A stretch of 64,000 nt of DNA from positions 3,348,001 through 3,412,000 of the forward strand of contig JAXHLQ010000001.1 in the NCBI GenBank assembly GCA_034522175.1, read 5' to 3'. Every line of letters starts with the position of its first letter. Positions within the stretch are counted from its first letter, which is position 1. This document shows positions 26,930 to 36,338 of the stretch, piece after piece. A program made the translations under genes and the position numbers. A model generated the notes under the pieces. That model saw nothing but the letters and a program-made list of their open reading frames with translations. It did no database searches and was not told where the DNA came from. Source of the DNA: JAIPDZ01 sp034522175. GTDB taxonomy: Bacteria > Desulfobacterota > DSM-4660 > Desulfatiglandales > Desulfatiglandaceae.

Positions 26930-28066
26930 CTAAAATTCTGCAGTGGCCCGCAGCCCGAAAATCCAGCCCGACGGGCTGTCACCCTGCTTCATGGAGTCTT
27001 TCATGTACTGGACGTCCCCGGTAATGGCGAAAATGTCGGTCAGGGCAAACCGGCCGTAGACCTCGAATGCATCCGTATGATCCAGATTTAGATTGCCCCC
27101 GTCCAGTCGGGCGTATCCGATGCCCACATTGTCGCCTCCGCGATTCCAGAGCGCTCCTGAGATATTCAATCCACCGGAATAGACGTTCTTGCAATCCAGG
27201 GCCGCACGGTCTTCGATTTGTGAGCCGCACCGGAGCCAGGCCCCCAGGATGTCACCGAGTTGCTGGTCAAAGGAAACCAGCACGCATGTCATTCGCTCCT
27301 TTTGGGTGCCGGCCACATTGCTGAAATCCCTGCTCGTGGTGTCCGCGAGGAGCCGGTAATTGCCTTCTCCCAACGGGGTTTTCAGGTGGTAGGCCAACTG
27401 AACGCCGTAGAAGTTGTAGGGCTTCTCCATATCCCCTTCTTCGCCATTGGATCCCATGGCCATGGCCACCCCGTTTATGGAGAAGTCGTTGAACGTCCAT
27501 TGAACGGCACCCCCGATGTCATAGGAGGGCAGGAAGGCATTGGGTCCGTTGGCCAGGGCCTCGTTCATGAACTGGGTGTATTCGTCATTGGAAAAGGCGT
27601 TTTCATCCAAGTAATCGGTGGCATCAATGATCCCGCCTGTGAGCGCAAGGCTGTGATTTCCGCTGAAAGTAAACGTGTGCTTGTACCAGGCGGTGAGGAG
27701 ATAATCGCGGTTTCGTCCGTTGATATCCTTGTAGTCTTCCTGGACGTCGGCCGCCCACGGCGATAGAAAGAACGGGGATTGTCCTTCCTCCATCAACCCG
27801 TTCCCGGCACCGAAGCCGAACTTGGCGAAGACCTGGTCACGTTCCGTGGGCGTGAAACTGACTTCGGGCTGCAAGACCAGAACGCCTCGCCCCTCGCTGT
27901 CAAACCCGGGGGCCTCAGTGAGGGACTGGTATTGATATACGCCGGCAATCACCCCGCCGATGGAGAATTTGTCATTGATCTTATAGGCACATGTGTCACT
28001 GGCCTGAAAAGTCATGCCCATGCCGGCCAAAAGGAAACCGGTGACCCAATTCATCCGTTTTCCCAT
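26930..28066 (-). CDS. Outer-membrane porin-like protein of the metal uptake operon
   Basis: 378 residues from ATG 28066. A signal peptide (VTGFLLAGMGMTFQAS) precedes a beta-barrel pattern with alternating polar and aromatic residues and a C-terminal aromatic ending RATAEF, typical of outer-membrane proteins. Segments such as KFSIGGVIAGVYQYQS and VQWTFNDFSINGVAM support a carbohydrate-selective or phosphate porin-like barrel. It is first in the nickel/cobalt operon, so it may admit the metal or a metal chelate. The specific family is uncertain. Confidence 0.75.
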   Translation of the reverse strand: MGKRMNWVTGFLLAGMGMTFQASDTCAYKINDKFSIGGVIAGVYQYQSLTEAPGFDSEGRGVLVLQPEVSFTPTERDQVFAKFGFGAGNGLMEEGQSPFFLSPWAADVQEDYKDINGRNRDYLLTAWYKHTFTFSGNHSLALTGGIIDATDYLDENAFSNDEYTQFMNEALANGPNAFLPSYDIGGAVQWTFNDFSINGVAMAMGSNGEEGDMEKPYNFYGVQLAYHLKTPLGEGNYRLLADTTSRDFSNVAGTQKERMTCVLVSFDQQLGDILGAWLRCGSQIEDRAALDCKNVYSGGLNISGALWNRGGDNVGIGYARLDGGNLNLDHTDAFEVYGRFALTDIFAITGDVQYMKDSMKQGDSPSGWIFGLRATAEF

Positions 28067-28196
28067 ACCAGTTCGCTCCCTTTCAACTGCTGTTCCGCCA
28101 GCATACTCAGGGTCGCTCTTGAAGCGATTTGTGTGTTGAACCGGTGCGACGGTTCCCCCGATCTGTTTGTGTCTTTCCCTTGTCCGGACCAAAAAA

Positions 28197-28245
28197 AAGC
28201 CAAAAAAGCGTTTCCGGGATTCACCCGGGCAGGCCTTCTTGGCTT
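28197..28245 (-). terminator. Terminator-like hairpin in the metal operon leader
   Basis: On the minus strand AAGCCAAGAAGGC pairs with GCTTTTTTGGCTT over 13 bp (two G-U) around an inner CCGGG-TGAAT-CCCGG stem, followed by TTTTTGG. There is no gene upstream on this strand before the promoter, so it should act as an attenuator of the operon or end a small RNA of about 115 nt. Confidence 0.65.
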
Positions 28246-28315
28246 ATATTACGTTTTTTTGACCGATTCAGTTTTTAAACGCGCAATTTCTTATTACGCT
28301 GTTCAGTTGATTGCT

Positions 28316-28344
28316 TATGTATATCCCCTCTCTCCATTTGTCAA
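28316..28344 (-). promoter_or_regulatory. Candidate promoter of the nickel/cobalt uptake operon
   Basis: TTGACA (28339-28344, minus) followed by TATACA after 15 bp or TACATA after 17 bp. The long leader then runs through the hairpin at 28197-28245 before the porin start at 28066. Confidence 0.45.
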
Positions 28345-28497
28345 GACATTTTTGGGATATTCCCTGTTTAAGAGAAACGGATGCCCGTAGCGGTTCAGAA
28401 GAGGTAGGAAAAATGTCGATTCCCATCCCCATCTTGATAGATTGGCATCAGGGTGATATGAAGCAGGAGGCTTGAAATGAATTGAGGTGCGTAGACC

Positions 28498-30033
28498 GTG
28501 ACGGTTGAATTGGAGTGGATCATTTCCGGTGGATTGGGTTTTCTAACGGCCCTCGTCCTTTGTCTCCTAATCATGGGCAGGAAGACCCGTGAGGCCTATG
28601 AAAAGGGAAAGGCCGACATGATGCCCGAACTGGAAACGCTTGACCGGGATCGGTATGCACTGGAAAAACGTCTCGCGGTCGCGGAAAACAGGGCCGAGTC
28701 GATCCCCGGGCTTGAAGAACGCCTTCAAGATCGGGAGGAGCGGATCGCCCGGTTGCAGGACAAGATAAGTGACCTGTCGGCCGAACTGGCTCGGGAAAAG
28801 GAGCGGGTTGAGCAATTGAATGAATTGCGCCAACGGCTCAAACGCCAGGAGGAGACCATCGACCAATTAAGAAACCGCTGTTCGAACCATGAGGCGCACA
28901 TCAGCCGGCTCAATACCACCCTGGAGAAGGATCGGAAGCAGGCCGAGGAAAAGATGGTGCTGATCCGGGAGGCGAGGGCGGAACTCACCGACCAATTCAG
29001 GCTTTTGGCCCAAGAGGTCCTGGAAGAAAAGGGAAAGGCGTTTGGAGAGATGAGCCGAAGTGGGCTCAAGACCCTGTTGGACCCGTTTCGTGATCAGTTG
29101 AATGAATTCCGACAGAAGGTGGACAGTGTCTATGTCCACGAAGCCAAGGAACGGGCCTCATTGAAGCATCAGATCGAGACCCTGAGTCAGCTCAACCAGC
29201 AGATCAACCAGGAAGCCGTCAACCTGACACGGGCCCTGAAAGGGGACAAGAAGGCCCAGGGGTCCTGGGGCGAGTTGATCCTGGAGCGGGTTCTGGAGCA
29301 GTCAGGGCTCCGGAAGGGCACTGAATACGATACCCAAGGGGGGTTTCGGGATGCGGCCGGAAAGCTCTTTAAACCGGATGTAGTGGTCCACCTCCCTGAT
29401 GAAAAGGATGTGGTGGTCGATTCCAAGGTCTCTCTCGTGGCCTATGAGCAATATGCCACCGGCCGGGACGAAGCCGACGGGAAGGCCCTGGCCGAGCATA
29501 TCCGGGCCATGAAGTCCCATATCGACCGTCTCAATGCCAAGGACTATTCGAGTCTCAAGGGCCTGAGGTCCCTCGATTTCGTGCTCATGTTCGTTCCCAT
29601 TGAGGGTGCCTTTGTGGCCGCCTTTCGAGCGGACGACACCCTCTTTTCCTATGCATTTGAGCGAAAGATTGTGGTGGTCACGCCGTCGACGCTCCTCGCC
29701 ACGCTGCGCACCATCGAGAATATCTGGCGGTACGAGCGGCAGAATCAGAATGCCCAGGCCATTGTTTCCCGTGCCAGTGCCATGTATGACAAGCTGAGGT
29801 TGTTTGTGGAGAGTATGGAGAAGCTCGGGAAACAGATTGATACCGTGGGGGACACCTTTGATGAGGCCATGAACCGGCTGGTGCGGGGAAAGGGAAATCT
29901 CATCAGCCAGGCGAGCCGGTTTTCGGGGATGGGGGTCCCGGTCAGAAAACCGCTGCCCCGATCCATCACCGAACAGGCGGAGGTGGATGCCCTTGACCCG
30001 GGAACGGAACTCGAGATGAATGATGGGGAATAG
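28498..30033 (+). CDS. rmuC: DNA recombination protein RmuC
   Basis: 511 residues from a GTG. An N-terminal membrane helix (WIISGGLGFLTALVLCLLI) leads to a coiled coil of about 200 residues, then the RmuC domain with GSWGELILERVLEQSGL, KPDVVVHLPDEKDVVVDSK and FVPIEGAF. RmuC limits inversions at short repeats and resembles PD-(D/E)xK nucleases. It is divergent from the metal operon and followed by a metallophosphoesterase gene. Confidence 0.93.
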   Translation: MTVELEWIISGGLGFLTALVLCLLIMGRKTREAYEKGKADMMPELETLDRDRYALEKRLAVAENRAESIPGLEERLQDREERIARLQDKISDLSAELAREKERVEQLNELRQRLKRQEETIDQLRNRCSNHEAHISRLNTTLEKDRKQAEEKMVLIREARAELTDQFRLLAQEVLEEKGKAFGEMSRSGLKTLLDPFRDQLNEFRQKVDSVYVHEAKERASLKHQIETLSQLNQQINQEAVNLTRALKGDKKAQGSWGELILERVLEQSGLRKGTEYDTQGGFRDAAGKLFKPDVVVHLPDEKDVVVDSKVSLVAYEQYATGRDEADGKALAEHIRAMKSHIDRLNAKDYSSLKGLRSLDFVLMFVPIEGAFVAAFRADDTLFSYAFERKIVVVTPSTLLATLRTIENIWRYERQNQNAQAIVSRASAMYDKLRLFVESMEKLGKQIDTVGDTFDEAMNRLVRGKGNLISQASRFSGMGVPVRKPLPRSITEQAEVDALDPGTELEMNDGE

Positions 30034-30120
30034 ATGAGCCGTCTTTCACCTTCGCAGTCTTCAACAGCGGGGATTAGTCAAAAATTTCCTATTAACTCCC
30101 AGAGGTCCATAGGTTAGTTC

Positions 30121-31224
30121 GTGTTCAGAATCATTCTCTTATCCATCTGTACCCTCATGCACGCCTACGTCTTTTGGCGGTTTTCTTCTGTTCCGTTTTT
30201 GACCCGCCATGTTTCCCATAGGGTCATCTTTTTTGTGGCGTTTGGGTTATGGGCCCTTCTCTTCGTGGGCCTTTTCTGGGGGCACCACAAAACAGGCGTG
30301 CTTGCGGCTACCCTGGAACTGTTGGGCATGAATTGGCTGGGGATGCTTCTACTGGCCTTCACATTCCTGCTTGCGGTGGATCTACTGACGGGTTTCAGCT
30401 TTTTGTTTCAGCGCATCGCGCCCACGCTCAGGGGCTGGGCGCTTTTGACCGCCGGCATACTGTCCGTCGTGGCCATGGCCCAAGGCCTCAGGTCGCCCGT
30501 GGTGGAAAACTATGAGGTGGCGCTCAGGGATCTCCCGGCAGACATGGACGGCACCGTCATTGTGGGCCTTTCCGACACACATTTGGGTTCTTTGCTGGGC
30601 AAGGGCTGGCTGAGGAAAGTCGTTTCTCAGGTCAATGCGCTGAAGCCGGATATGGTGGTGCTCCTGGGGGACATCCTGGGAGGACACGAGGCATCACACC
30701 AGGGCCTGATTCCTATTTTTAAGCAACTCTCAGCGCCTTTGGGGGTGTGGGCCGTTCCCGGTAATCATGAATCCTACGGCAATTATGGCGCAGCCATCCG
30801 TCTGATGGAGCAGGCCGGATTTAGGGCCCTGGTCAGCCGTTGGAAAGAAATCCGGCCCGGGTTTACGGTGGCCGGGGTGGAGGATCTCACCACCTTGAGG
30901 CGACGGGGCATAGAAGGAGATCAGGTCAAAAGGGCGCTTCACGGCCATCCGTCCGGAACCACGATACTCCTCTCCCACACCCCGTGGCAGACGGAGGCTG
31001 CGGCCGCGGCGGGCGTGGATCTCATGCTGTGCGGTCATACCCACGGTGGACAGATCTGGCCCTTCGGATATCTCGTGCGCCTGGTCTATCCCATGCTCGC
31101 AGGGGAATACCGGATGGACGGCATGACCCTTATTGTCTGTCGGGGCACCGGTACCTGGGGGCCGCGCATGCGGCTGTGGCATCCGGGGGAGATCAGCCGT
31201 ATCACGCTTCGCAGGAAAAAATGA
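30121..31224 (+). CDS. Membrane-anchored metallophosphoesterase, YkuE-like
   Basis: 367 residues from GTG 30121. Three or four N-terminal hydrophobic segments (30-130) precede a calcineurin-like domain with the five metal motifs: GLSDTHLG, GDILGGH, GNHESYG, LSHTPW and CGHTHGGQ. The arrangement matches YkuE/YaeI enzymes that act on phospholipid or nucleotide phosphoesters at the membrane. The substrate is not apparent. It is the last gene before a convergent MFS gene. Confidence 0.9.
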   Translation: MFRIILLSICTLMHAYVFWRFSSVPFLTRHVSHRVIFFVAFGLWALLFVGLFWGHHKTGVLAATLELLGMNWLGMLLLAFTFLLAVDLLTGFSFLFQRIAPTLRGWALLTAGILSVVAMAQGLRSPVVENYEVALRDLPADMDGTVIVGLSDTHLGSLLGKGWLRKVVSQVNALKPDMVVLLGDILGGHEASHQGLIPIFKQLSAPLGVWAVPGNHESYGNYGAAIRLMEQAGFRALVSRWKEIRPGFTVAGVEDLTTLRRRGIEGDQVKRALHGHPSGTTILLSHTPWQTEAAAAAGVDLMLCGHTHGGQIWPFGYLVRLVYPMLAGEYRMDGMTLIVCRGTGTWGPRMRLWHPGEISRITLRRKK

Positions 31225-31453
31225 AACGGGTGGGTCCTACCGGTTTCTGTTAATGTCTCAGGGTTTCAAAGCCATCCATTTCAGAGGGCATCACCTTTGA
31301 GAACCCCTTTTACAGGACATTTACAAATCGCTGAAGTATCTCTTATAAGCGGTTTACAGAACTGTGAGACACTGCGGACAACATCGGCCCGACGTTCAGT
31401 TATCCGCCAAAATCAAACAAAATGCGCTAAAAAGTGGCTTCAGAACGGAAACA

Positions 31454-32636
31454 TTAGTTAAACGTGTGGCGGTTGATCCATGAGATGGCTGTGCCCAGGC
31501 CGATGATCACGGCGCCAACCCAGAATATGGGAATGGCGGGTAAAAAATCAAGAAGTACCCCGGCGAGGAGGGGTCCGGCCAGCATCCCCAGACTGTGTCC
31601 AAGGGCCAGAAGGCCCATGACAGCCCCCATGGCGTCGGTCCTTCTCCCCTCAATGACGCCCGCGGCCATGATGGCGGGAAAAGATATCCCGCCCGACAGC
31701 CCAAAGAGGGCGTTGGTTAGAATCATCTGTACAAAAGACGTTGCGTGATCCAGGTAAAGGATGGCCAGGATGCCCGTGATACCGCCGGCGAGGATCAGAT
31801 AGGTCTTATTGAACCGGTCTGCGAGGTATCCAACGGGCACCTGCATCAACCCGCTGACAAAGACATTGACCATCACCACGATGCCGATGGCCGAACTCGA
31901 AAGCCCCAGCCTGTCGCTGGCCACCAAGGGGAGGAAAGCCCAGACCATACCGATACACGTGGTGAAACAGGTGCGAAAGAAAAAGAGGGAAAAGATTGTG
32001 CGAGACCTCATCAATTCCAGGTAACCGGCGGGCGCCTGCGTCCGGGCTCCGACCGGTTTTTTTTTGCTCTCTGCTTTTTCCGGGGGCAGGAACAAAAGAC
32101 AGAGGATGAACCCCACACATGTCAATATCGCCATACCGATAAACGCCGCCTCGATGGCGTTGAAACTGTCCCGGACCACGCCGCCCAGAATGGGGCCGGC
32201 CACTGAGACCGCCGTAAAGGGACAGGTTGAAAAGTCCCATGACACGCCCCTCTTTTTGAATGGGGGTGATGTCGCCCACATAAGCCTGGGCCACCGGCAG
32301 AATCATGGCCGATGCAAACCCCTGGGCCAGCCTAAGGAGAATCAGAAAAACAATTCCCTTCAGCACCACATATAATCCCCCGAGGACGAAGTATATGAAC
32401 AGTCCTGTGGTCAGGAGGCCCTTTTTACCCCTTCGGTCGGAAAGTTTTCCGAAATAGGGGACGAAGAGTGTCCTCGTAAGTGAAAAGGCAGCAAATATCA
32501 GGCCGATTTCAAGACCGCCTGCGCCCAGTTGGTTCGCGTATACCGGAAGGAGAGGGGCGACGAACCCGGCCCCCATGGTCGTGACAAATATGGCGGTAAA
32601 GAGGGTGATAAATATATGGGTGTTGATTTTTGACAT
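31454..32636 (-). CDS. Major facilitator superfamily transporter (frameshifted in this sequence)
   Basis: About 394 residues when repaired, with 12 hydrophobic segments. The MFS loop motif FGKLSDRRGKKGLL follows TM2, and a second half starts near TVSVAGPILGGVV. The two halves lie in different frames; the break at 32209-32214 is in a GGC-GGT stretch where one G too many (or two missing) would join LYG to VSVAGP. Drug/metabolite efflux (DHA1-like) is plausible. The start ATG 32636 (MSKINTHIF) is preferred to a longer frame. Confidence 0.8.
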
Positions 32637-32907
32637 AGGGCGGGCTTCGGTTTCCTCCCTCGGAAAATGGTTTTGAGTGCTTATCGCACGGCTGACCACA
32701 ATTATCAACCACTGAGGTGATGCGCAGCATGGGCAGGGATCATGAGGGCACAGGCCAATGAGAAAGGGGTTGCACACGGATCGGTGCCTTTGATATCGTG
32801 AAACGTAATGCGGGAACCATCGAATGCCAGCACAAGGTTCCCCTTGTGGTGTGGGGTAAAAAGCATGTTTAGATTTGGGCGCGTCAGTCAATAAAGCGAG
32901 GTATGCC

Positions 32908-34503
32908 ATGAAAGTGGTCAGCGAAGCCGTCGGTCGTGTATTGGAAGGGATTGTCGCTCAATATCCCGATAGAGATGCCCTGATTCATACGGAAAACGGG
33001 GTTCGATACAATTATGACCTCCTATGGTGGGAAGTGGAACGGGTTTCGAAGGGTCTTATGCGTATCGGAATTGGTCAGGGAGACCGGGTTGCCCTGTGGG
33101 CTCCCAATATCCCTGAGTGGGTTATCGCCTTTCTGGGACTCTCCCGGATCGGTGCGGTGATGGTTCCCATCGATCCCGGTGCCGAAAAGGAAGACCTGGC
33201 GTTTATTCTCGATCATTCCCGGTGTAAGGCCATCATTACTGTCAAGGGGGTGGAGGATCAGGAATATGTGGATGCCATTATGGAGGTAAAGGGTGATATC
33301 CCTTCCCTGGCCCACGTCGTCATGGTGGATGTGGCGTCATTCCCCGATACGATCCCCTGGGCCGAACTCACCGCCATGGGAGATGACGAAGACCCGGATC
33401 ATTTCAGAGCCCGTGCTGAGGCCGTCGGTCCCGATGCCCCCATCGCCATTATGTATACGTCGGGCACCACGGGAAAACCCAAAGGGGTGGTCCTCGATCA
33501 CCAGGGCCTGATAAACAAATCTCTCTTTTCAACGGCTCGTCAGGGAATCACCGAAGCGGACCGCGTCTGCCTCTTTTTTCCGCTTTTTCACATGTTTGGA
33601 AATACCTGCATCGCCCTTGCCAGTCTCCTCAGGGGCGCCGCCCTGATCATGCCGTGCCAGGTGTTTGATCCACCCAGGGTTTTGGGCGCCATTTACAAAG
33701 AAGAATGTACCGCCATTCACGGGTCCCCTTCCATGTTCATCGCGCTCCTGGACCACCCGGAGTTTAAGGTGAAGCGGTGGGGTACCCTGCTCAGGGGAAC
33801 CGTAGGGGGTGCCCCATGCCCCATGGAATTGATGAAACGGCTGGTGGAGACGGTGGGCGTCAAGGACATTACCGTTGGATACGGTATTACCGAAGCCTCC
33901 TCATGGCTGACCATGACCCATCCGGACGATCCACTCGAGTTGCGCGTGGGGACCATTGGGACCGCTCTTGAGTGCAATGAGGTCAAGGTCGTGGATCCCA
34001 CCACCCAGGAAGAGCTGTTCGCGGATACCCAGGGCGAGTTGTGCACGAAGGGGTTTCTGATGAAGGAATACTACAAAATGCCCGCAGCCACCGCCGCCGC
34101 CATAGACGGGGAGGGCTGGTTTCACACCGGAGACCTGGGCCGGATCGATCAAAAAGGCTATGTGCGAATCACCGGCAGGTTGAAGGATGTCATCGTCCGG
34201 GGGGGTGTCGAGATCCACCCTGTGGAGGTGGAAGAATGCCTTTACGGGCATCCCGAGATAGCAGAGGTTCAGGTCTTCGGATTTTCGCACCCGGACAAAG
34301 GCCAGGAGGTGGCGGCATGGGTCAGGGTAAAAGAAGGCGCTACGTTGGACATCGATGCCCTGATCCGGTATGCCGAAGCAGAACTCGATCCGGATATGCG
34401 GCCTTCCTTTTTCAAAATTGTATCGGAATTCCCCATGACGCGCAGCGGAAAGGTACAGAAGTTTAAACTGGCGGAAATGGCTGTTGAAGCGTGCGCGGGT
34501 TGA
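32908..34503 (+). CDS. AMP-dependent acyl-CoA synthetase/ligase
   Basis: 531 residues. The ATP/AMP signature YTSGTTGKPKGV is at about residues 185-196, then YGITEASS and WFHTGDLG with DVIVRGGVEIHPVEVE, and the C-terminal SGKVQK Lys. These are motifs of class-I adenylate-forming CoA ligases. Substrate may be a medium or branched-chain carboxylate given the downstream (opposite-strand) acyl-CoA operon. ATG 32908 has GAGG upstream; the TTG at 32875 is a weaker alternative. It converges with and overlaps the 3' end of the CoA-binding gene by 41 bp. Confidence 0.92.
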   Translation: MKVVSEAVGRVLEGIVAQYPDRDALIHTENGVRYNYDLLWWEVERVSKGLMRIGIGQGDRVALWAPNIPEWVIAFLGLSRIGAVMVPIDPGAEKEDLAFILDHSRCKAIITVKGVEDQEYVDAIMEVKGDIPSLAHVVMVDVASFPDTIPWAELTAMGDDEDPDHFRARAEAVGPDAPIAIMYTSGTTGKPKGVVLDHQGLINKSLFSTARQGITEADRVCLFFPLFHMFGNTCIALASLLRGAALIMPCQVFDPPRVLGAIYKEECTAIHGSPSMFIALLDHPEFKVKRWGTLLRGTVGGAPCPMELMKRLVETVGVKDITVGYGITEASSWLTMTHPDDPLELRVGTIGTALECNEVKVVDPTTQEELFADTQGELCTKGFLMKEYYKMPAATAAAIDGEGWFHTGDLGRIDQKGYVRITGRLKDVIVRGGVEIHPVEVEECLYGHPEIAEVQVFGFSHPDKGQEVAAWVRVKEGATLDIDALIRYAEAELDPDMRPSFFKIVSEFPMTRSGKVQKFKLAEMAVEACAG

Positions 34504-34923
34504 TCTTTTTGTGTTCCTCCATGATGCACCGGTCCATGACCACGCGGAGGCCGGCCTGCCGCGCCTTTCGAGCCGCCTCATGATGAACGACGCCCAATTG
34601 CATCCACACGGTATGAATGCCCGCGGCGATGGCCTGATCGACCACCGGCGGAACCCTGGACGGGTTGAGGAAGAGGTCGGCCATATCCACCTGAAAGGGG
34701 ATGGCCTCGAGAGAGGGGTAACAGGCCTGATCCAGGATCGTTTTCTGGCCCGGATTGACCGGGATGACCCCGTACCCCTGCTTCAGGGATACCGGGCCAC
34801 TTTGTTGCTGTCCCTGGCTTCTTTGGGGGACAGTCCCACGATGGCGATTTTTCGACAGTCTTCGAGGATTTTGGGGATGTCCGCCGAGGCGTTTTGCCGC
34901 TGAGTGTCGTCAATCGTCTCCAT
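34463..34923 (-). CDS. CoA-binding domain protein, YccU-like (frameshifted in this sequence)
   Basis: About 152 residues when repaired: a Rossmann-like CoA_binding fold (KIAIVGLSPKEARDSNKVAR, then YGVIPVNPGQ, PSRVPPVVDQAIAAGIHTVW, VMDRCIMEEH). The CCC run at 34786-34788 needs one more C; with it the reading passes from VARYP to LKQGYGV. Its biochemical role is not established. It is the last gene of the TetR-headed run and converges with the acyl-CoA ligase, overlapping it by 41 bp. Confidence 0.82.
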
Positions 34924-34931
34924 TTCGATGC

Positions 34932-35246
34932 CTAATCCAGCAGCTTCTTGATGGTCTCTGTCTTCTTTTTGACGTCCATGGCCTGTCTGACGCCGGGGAC
35001 CCGGCCGGCCATGGAATTGACGACTTTGGCCTCCAGAGACGGGGTTTTCTCTTCCGTTTCCGATGCGTTGGCCTCACTTTGCTCCTTATCTTCCTTGGGT
35101 TCCGGACGCAGCTCTTTTTTGACGTTCTTGAATTCCCTGATGGCGCCCCCGAGGCCTTTTCCCACCTCCGGGAGCCGTTTGGCACCGAATATGAGCAGGA
35201 CGATAATGGCGATGATAATCAGTTCTGTGGGTCCCAATCCAAACAT
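34932..35246 (-). CDS. tatA: Twin-arginine translocase component, TatA/TatB family
   Basis: 104 residues: one N-terminal membrane helix (ELIIIAIIVLLIFGAKRLPE) with the FG and KRLPEVGKGLG hinge, an amphipathic helix, and a charged tail. The helix start with FGLGPTELI is TatA/E-like. It needs TatC, which is not in the window. It lies 9 bp downstream of purM. Confidence 0.9.
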   Translation of the reverse strand: MFGLGPTELIIIAIIVLLIFGAKRLPEVGKGLGGAIREFKNVKKELRPEPKEDKEQSEANASETEEKTPSLEAKVVNSMAGRVPGVRQAMDVKKKTETIKKLLD

Positions 35247-35256
35247 CTCTCTCTCC

Positions 35257-36321
35257 TTATTTCAGGGGTTCAACAAACTGAACCGGTGCTTCCTCCTCAT
35301 CCCGTTCCTGGACTGACCCGAGCATGTAGGCGGTTTCTCCCATGGCCTTGAGGCGGAGGAGGGCTTCGTCGGCCTCGTCCTCGCTGATGACCATCAAGAG
35401 GCCGATCCCGTTGTTGAAGGTGCGCATCATTTCGTGTTCCGCTATATTTCCCGCCCGCTGGATGTACTGGAACACCGGGCCGGGCGTCCACGCGGATCGA
35501 TCGATGACGGCCTTGCAGCGGGTGGGGAGGATGCGGGGCGGATTGTCGATCAGCCCGCCGCCGGTGATGTGTGAAATGCCGTAAATACGGAAGTCCCTTC
35601 TCAAGTTGGTGATGGTCCTGGCATAGATGCGGGTGGGCTCCAGCAGTTCCTCTCCGAGGGTCCGGCCGAAATCCTCCACATAATCGTCTACCTTCATCTT
35701 GAGCCCCTCGAAAAAAATCTTCCGCACCAGGGAGTACCCGTTACTGTGAAGGCCGCTCGAGCCCAGGCCGATTAACCGATGTCCCACGGCGATTTCAGAT
35801 CCGTCCAAGAGTTCTTCGTTATCGGCCAGTCCCACCACGAATCCGGCCAGATCGTATTCGTCTTCGGGATAAAATCCCGGCATTTCCGCGGTCTCGCCGC
35901 CGATCAGGGAGCATTTGGCTTCCATGCACCCGGCCGCAATCCCCTTGATGATCTGCCGTGCCCGTTCCAGCTCTAATTTACCCATGGAGATGTAATCGAG
36001 CATGAAGAGCGGGGTGGCGCCCTGGACCACGATGTCGTTCACACACATGGCCACCAGATCGAGCCCCACGGTGTCGTGCTTGCCGGTCATGAAGGCGATC
36101 TTCAGCTTGGTGCCCACGCCGTCCGTTGAACTGACCAGAACCGGGTTCTTGACATGTTGAAGATTCAGAGAAAAGAGGCCCGCAAATCCGCCGATATCGG
36201 TCATGACGCCGGTCCTGAACGTCTTCTGGACGATGGGCCGGACCATGTCTACAAATCTGTTGCCCGCTTCGATGTTCACGCCGGCTTTTGCATACGTATA
36301 ATCTTGCTGTTCGTCTTTCAT
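35257..36321 (-). CDS. purM: Phosphoribosylformylglycinamidine cyclo-ligase
   Basis: AIR synthetase, purine biosynthesis: converts FGAM plus ATP to AIR. The sequence has TYAKAGVNIEAGNRFV, GVGTKLKIAF (ATP/substrate loop), GGETAEMPGFY, GLGSSGLHSNGYSLVRK and HITGGGLIDNPPRIL, all conserved in PurM. About 354 residues. I chose the ATG at 36321 (MKDEQQ) with GGAG close upstream; the ATG at 36342 is in frame. It sits inside a catabolic gene run without its own obvious promoter. Confidence 0.93.
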   Translation of the reverse strand: MKDEQQDYTYAKAGVNIEAGNRFVDMVRPIVQKTFRTGVMTDIGGFAGLFSLNLQHVKNPVLVSSTDGVGTKLKIAFMTGKHDTVGLDLVAMCVNDIVVQGATPLFMLDYISMGKLELERARQIIKGIAAGCMEAKCSLIGGETAEMPGFYPEDEYDLAGFVVGLADNEELLDGSEIAVGHRLIGLGSSGLHSNGYSLVRKIFFEGLKMKVDDYVEDFGRTLGEELLEPTRIYARTITNLRRDFRIYGISHITGGGLIDNPPRILPTRCKAVIDRSAWTPGPVFQYIQRAGNIAEHEMMRTFNNGIGLLMVISEDEADEALLRLKAMGETAYMLGSVQERDEEEAPVQFVEPLK

Positions 36322-36338
36322 GGTCTCCTGCCCCGTTT

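Larger units (their letters stand above)
28067..28497. promoter_or_regulatory. Divergent leader region with attenuator
   Basis: 431-bp spacer between the metal uptake operon (minus) and rmuC (plus). It contains the minus-strand promoter and a terminator-like hairpin described separately. The rmuC side has AGGAGG well upstream of the GTG. No further gene is seen. Confidence 0.5.

Noticed and set aside
28228..28244. Possible cobalamin riboswitch, from a B12-box-like sequence
   Set aside because: The box-like arm is part of a terminator stem and the conserved aptamer core upstream is missing.
31254..31371. Inverted TGTCTCA / TGAGACA pair flanking the spacer after the metallophosphoesterase
   Set aside because: The arms are only 7 bp, the adjoining sequence matches poorly and no transposase trace lies between them, so a MITE is not supported.
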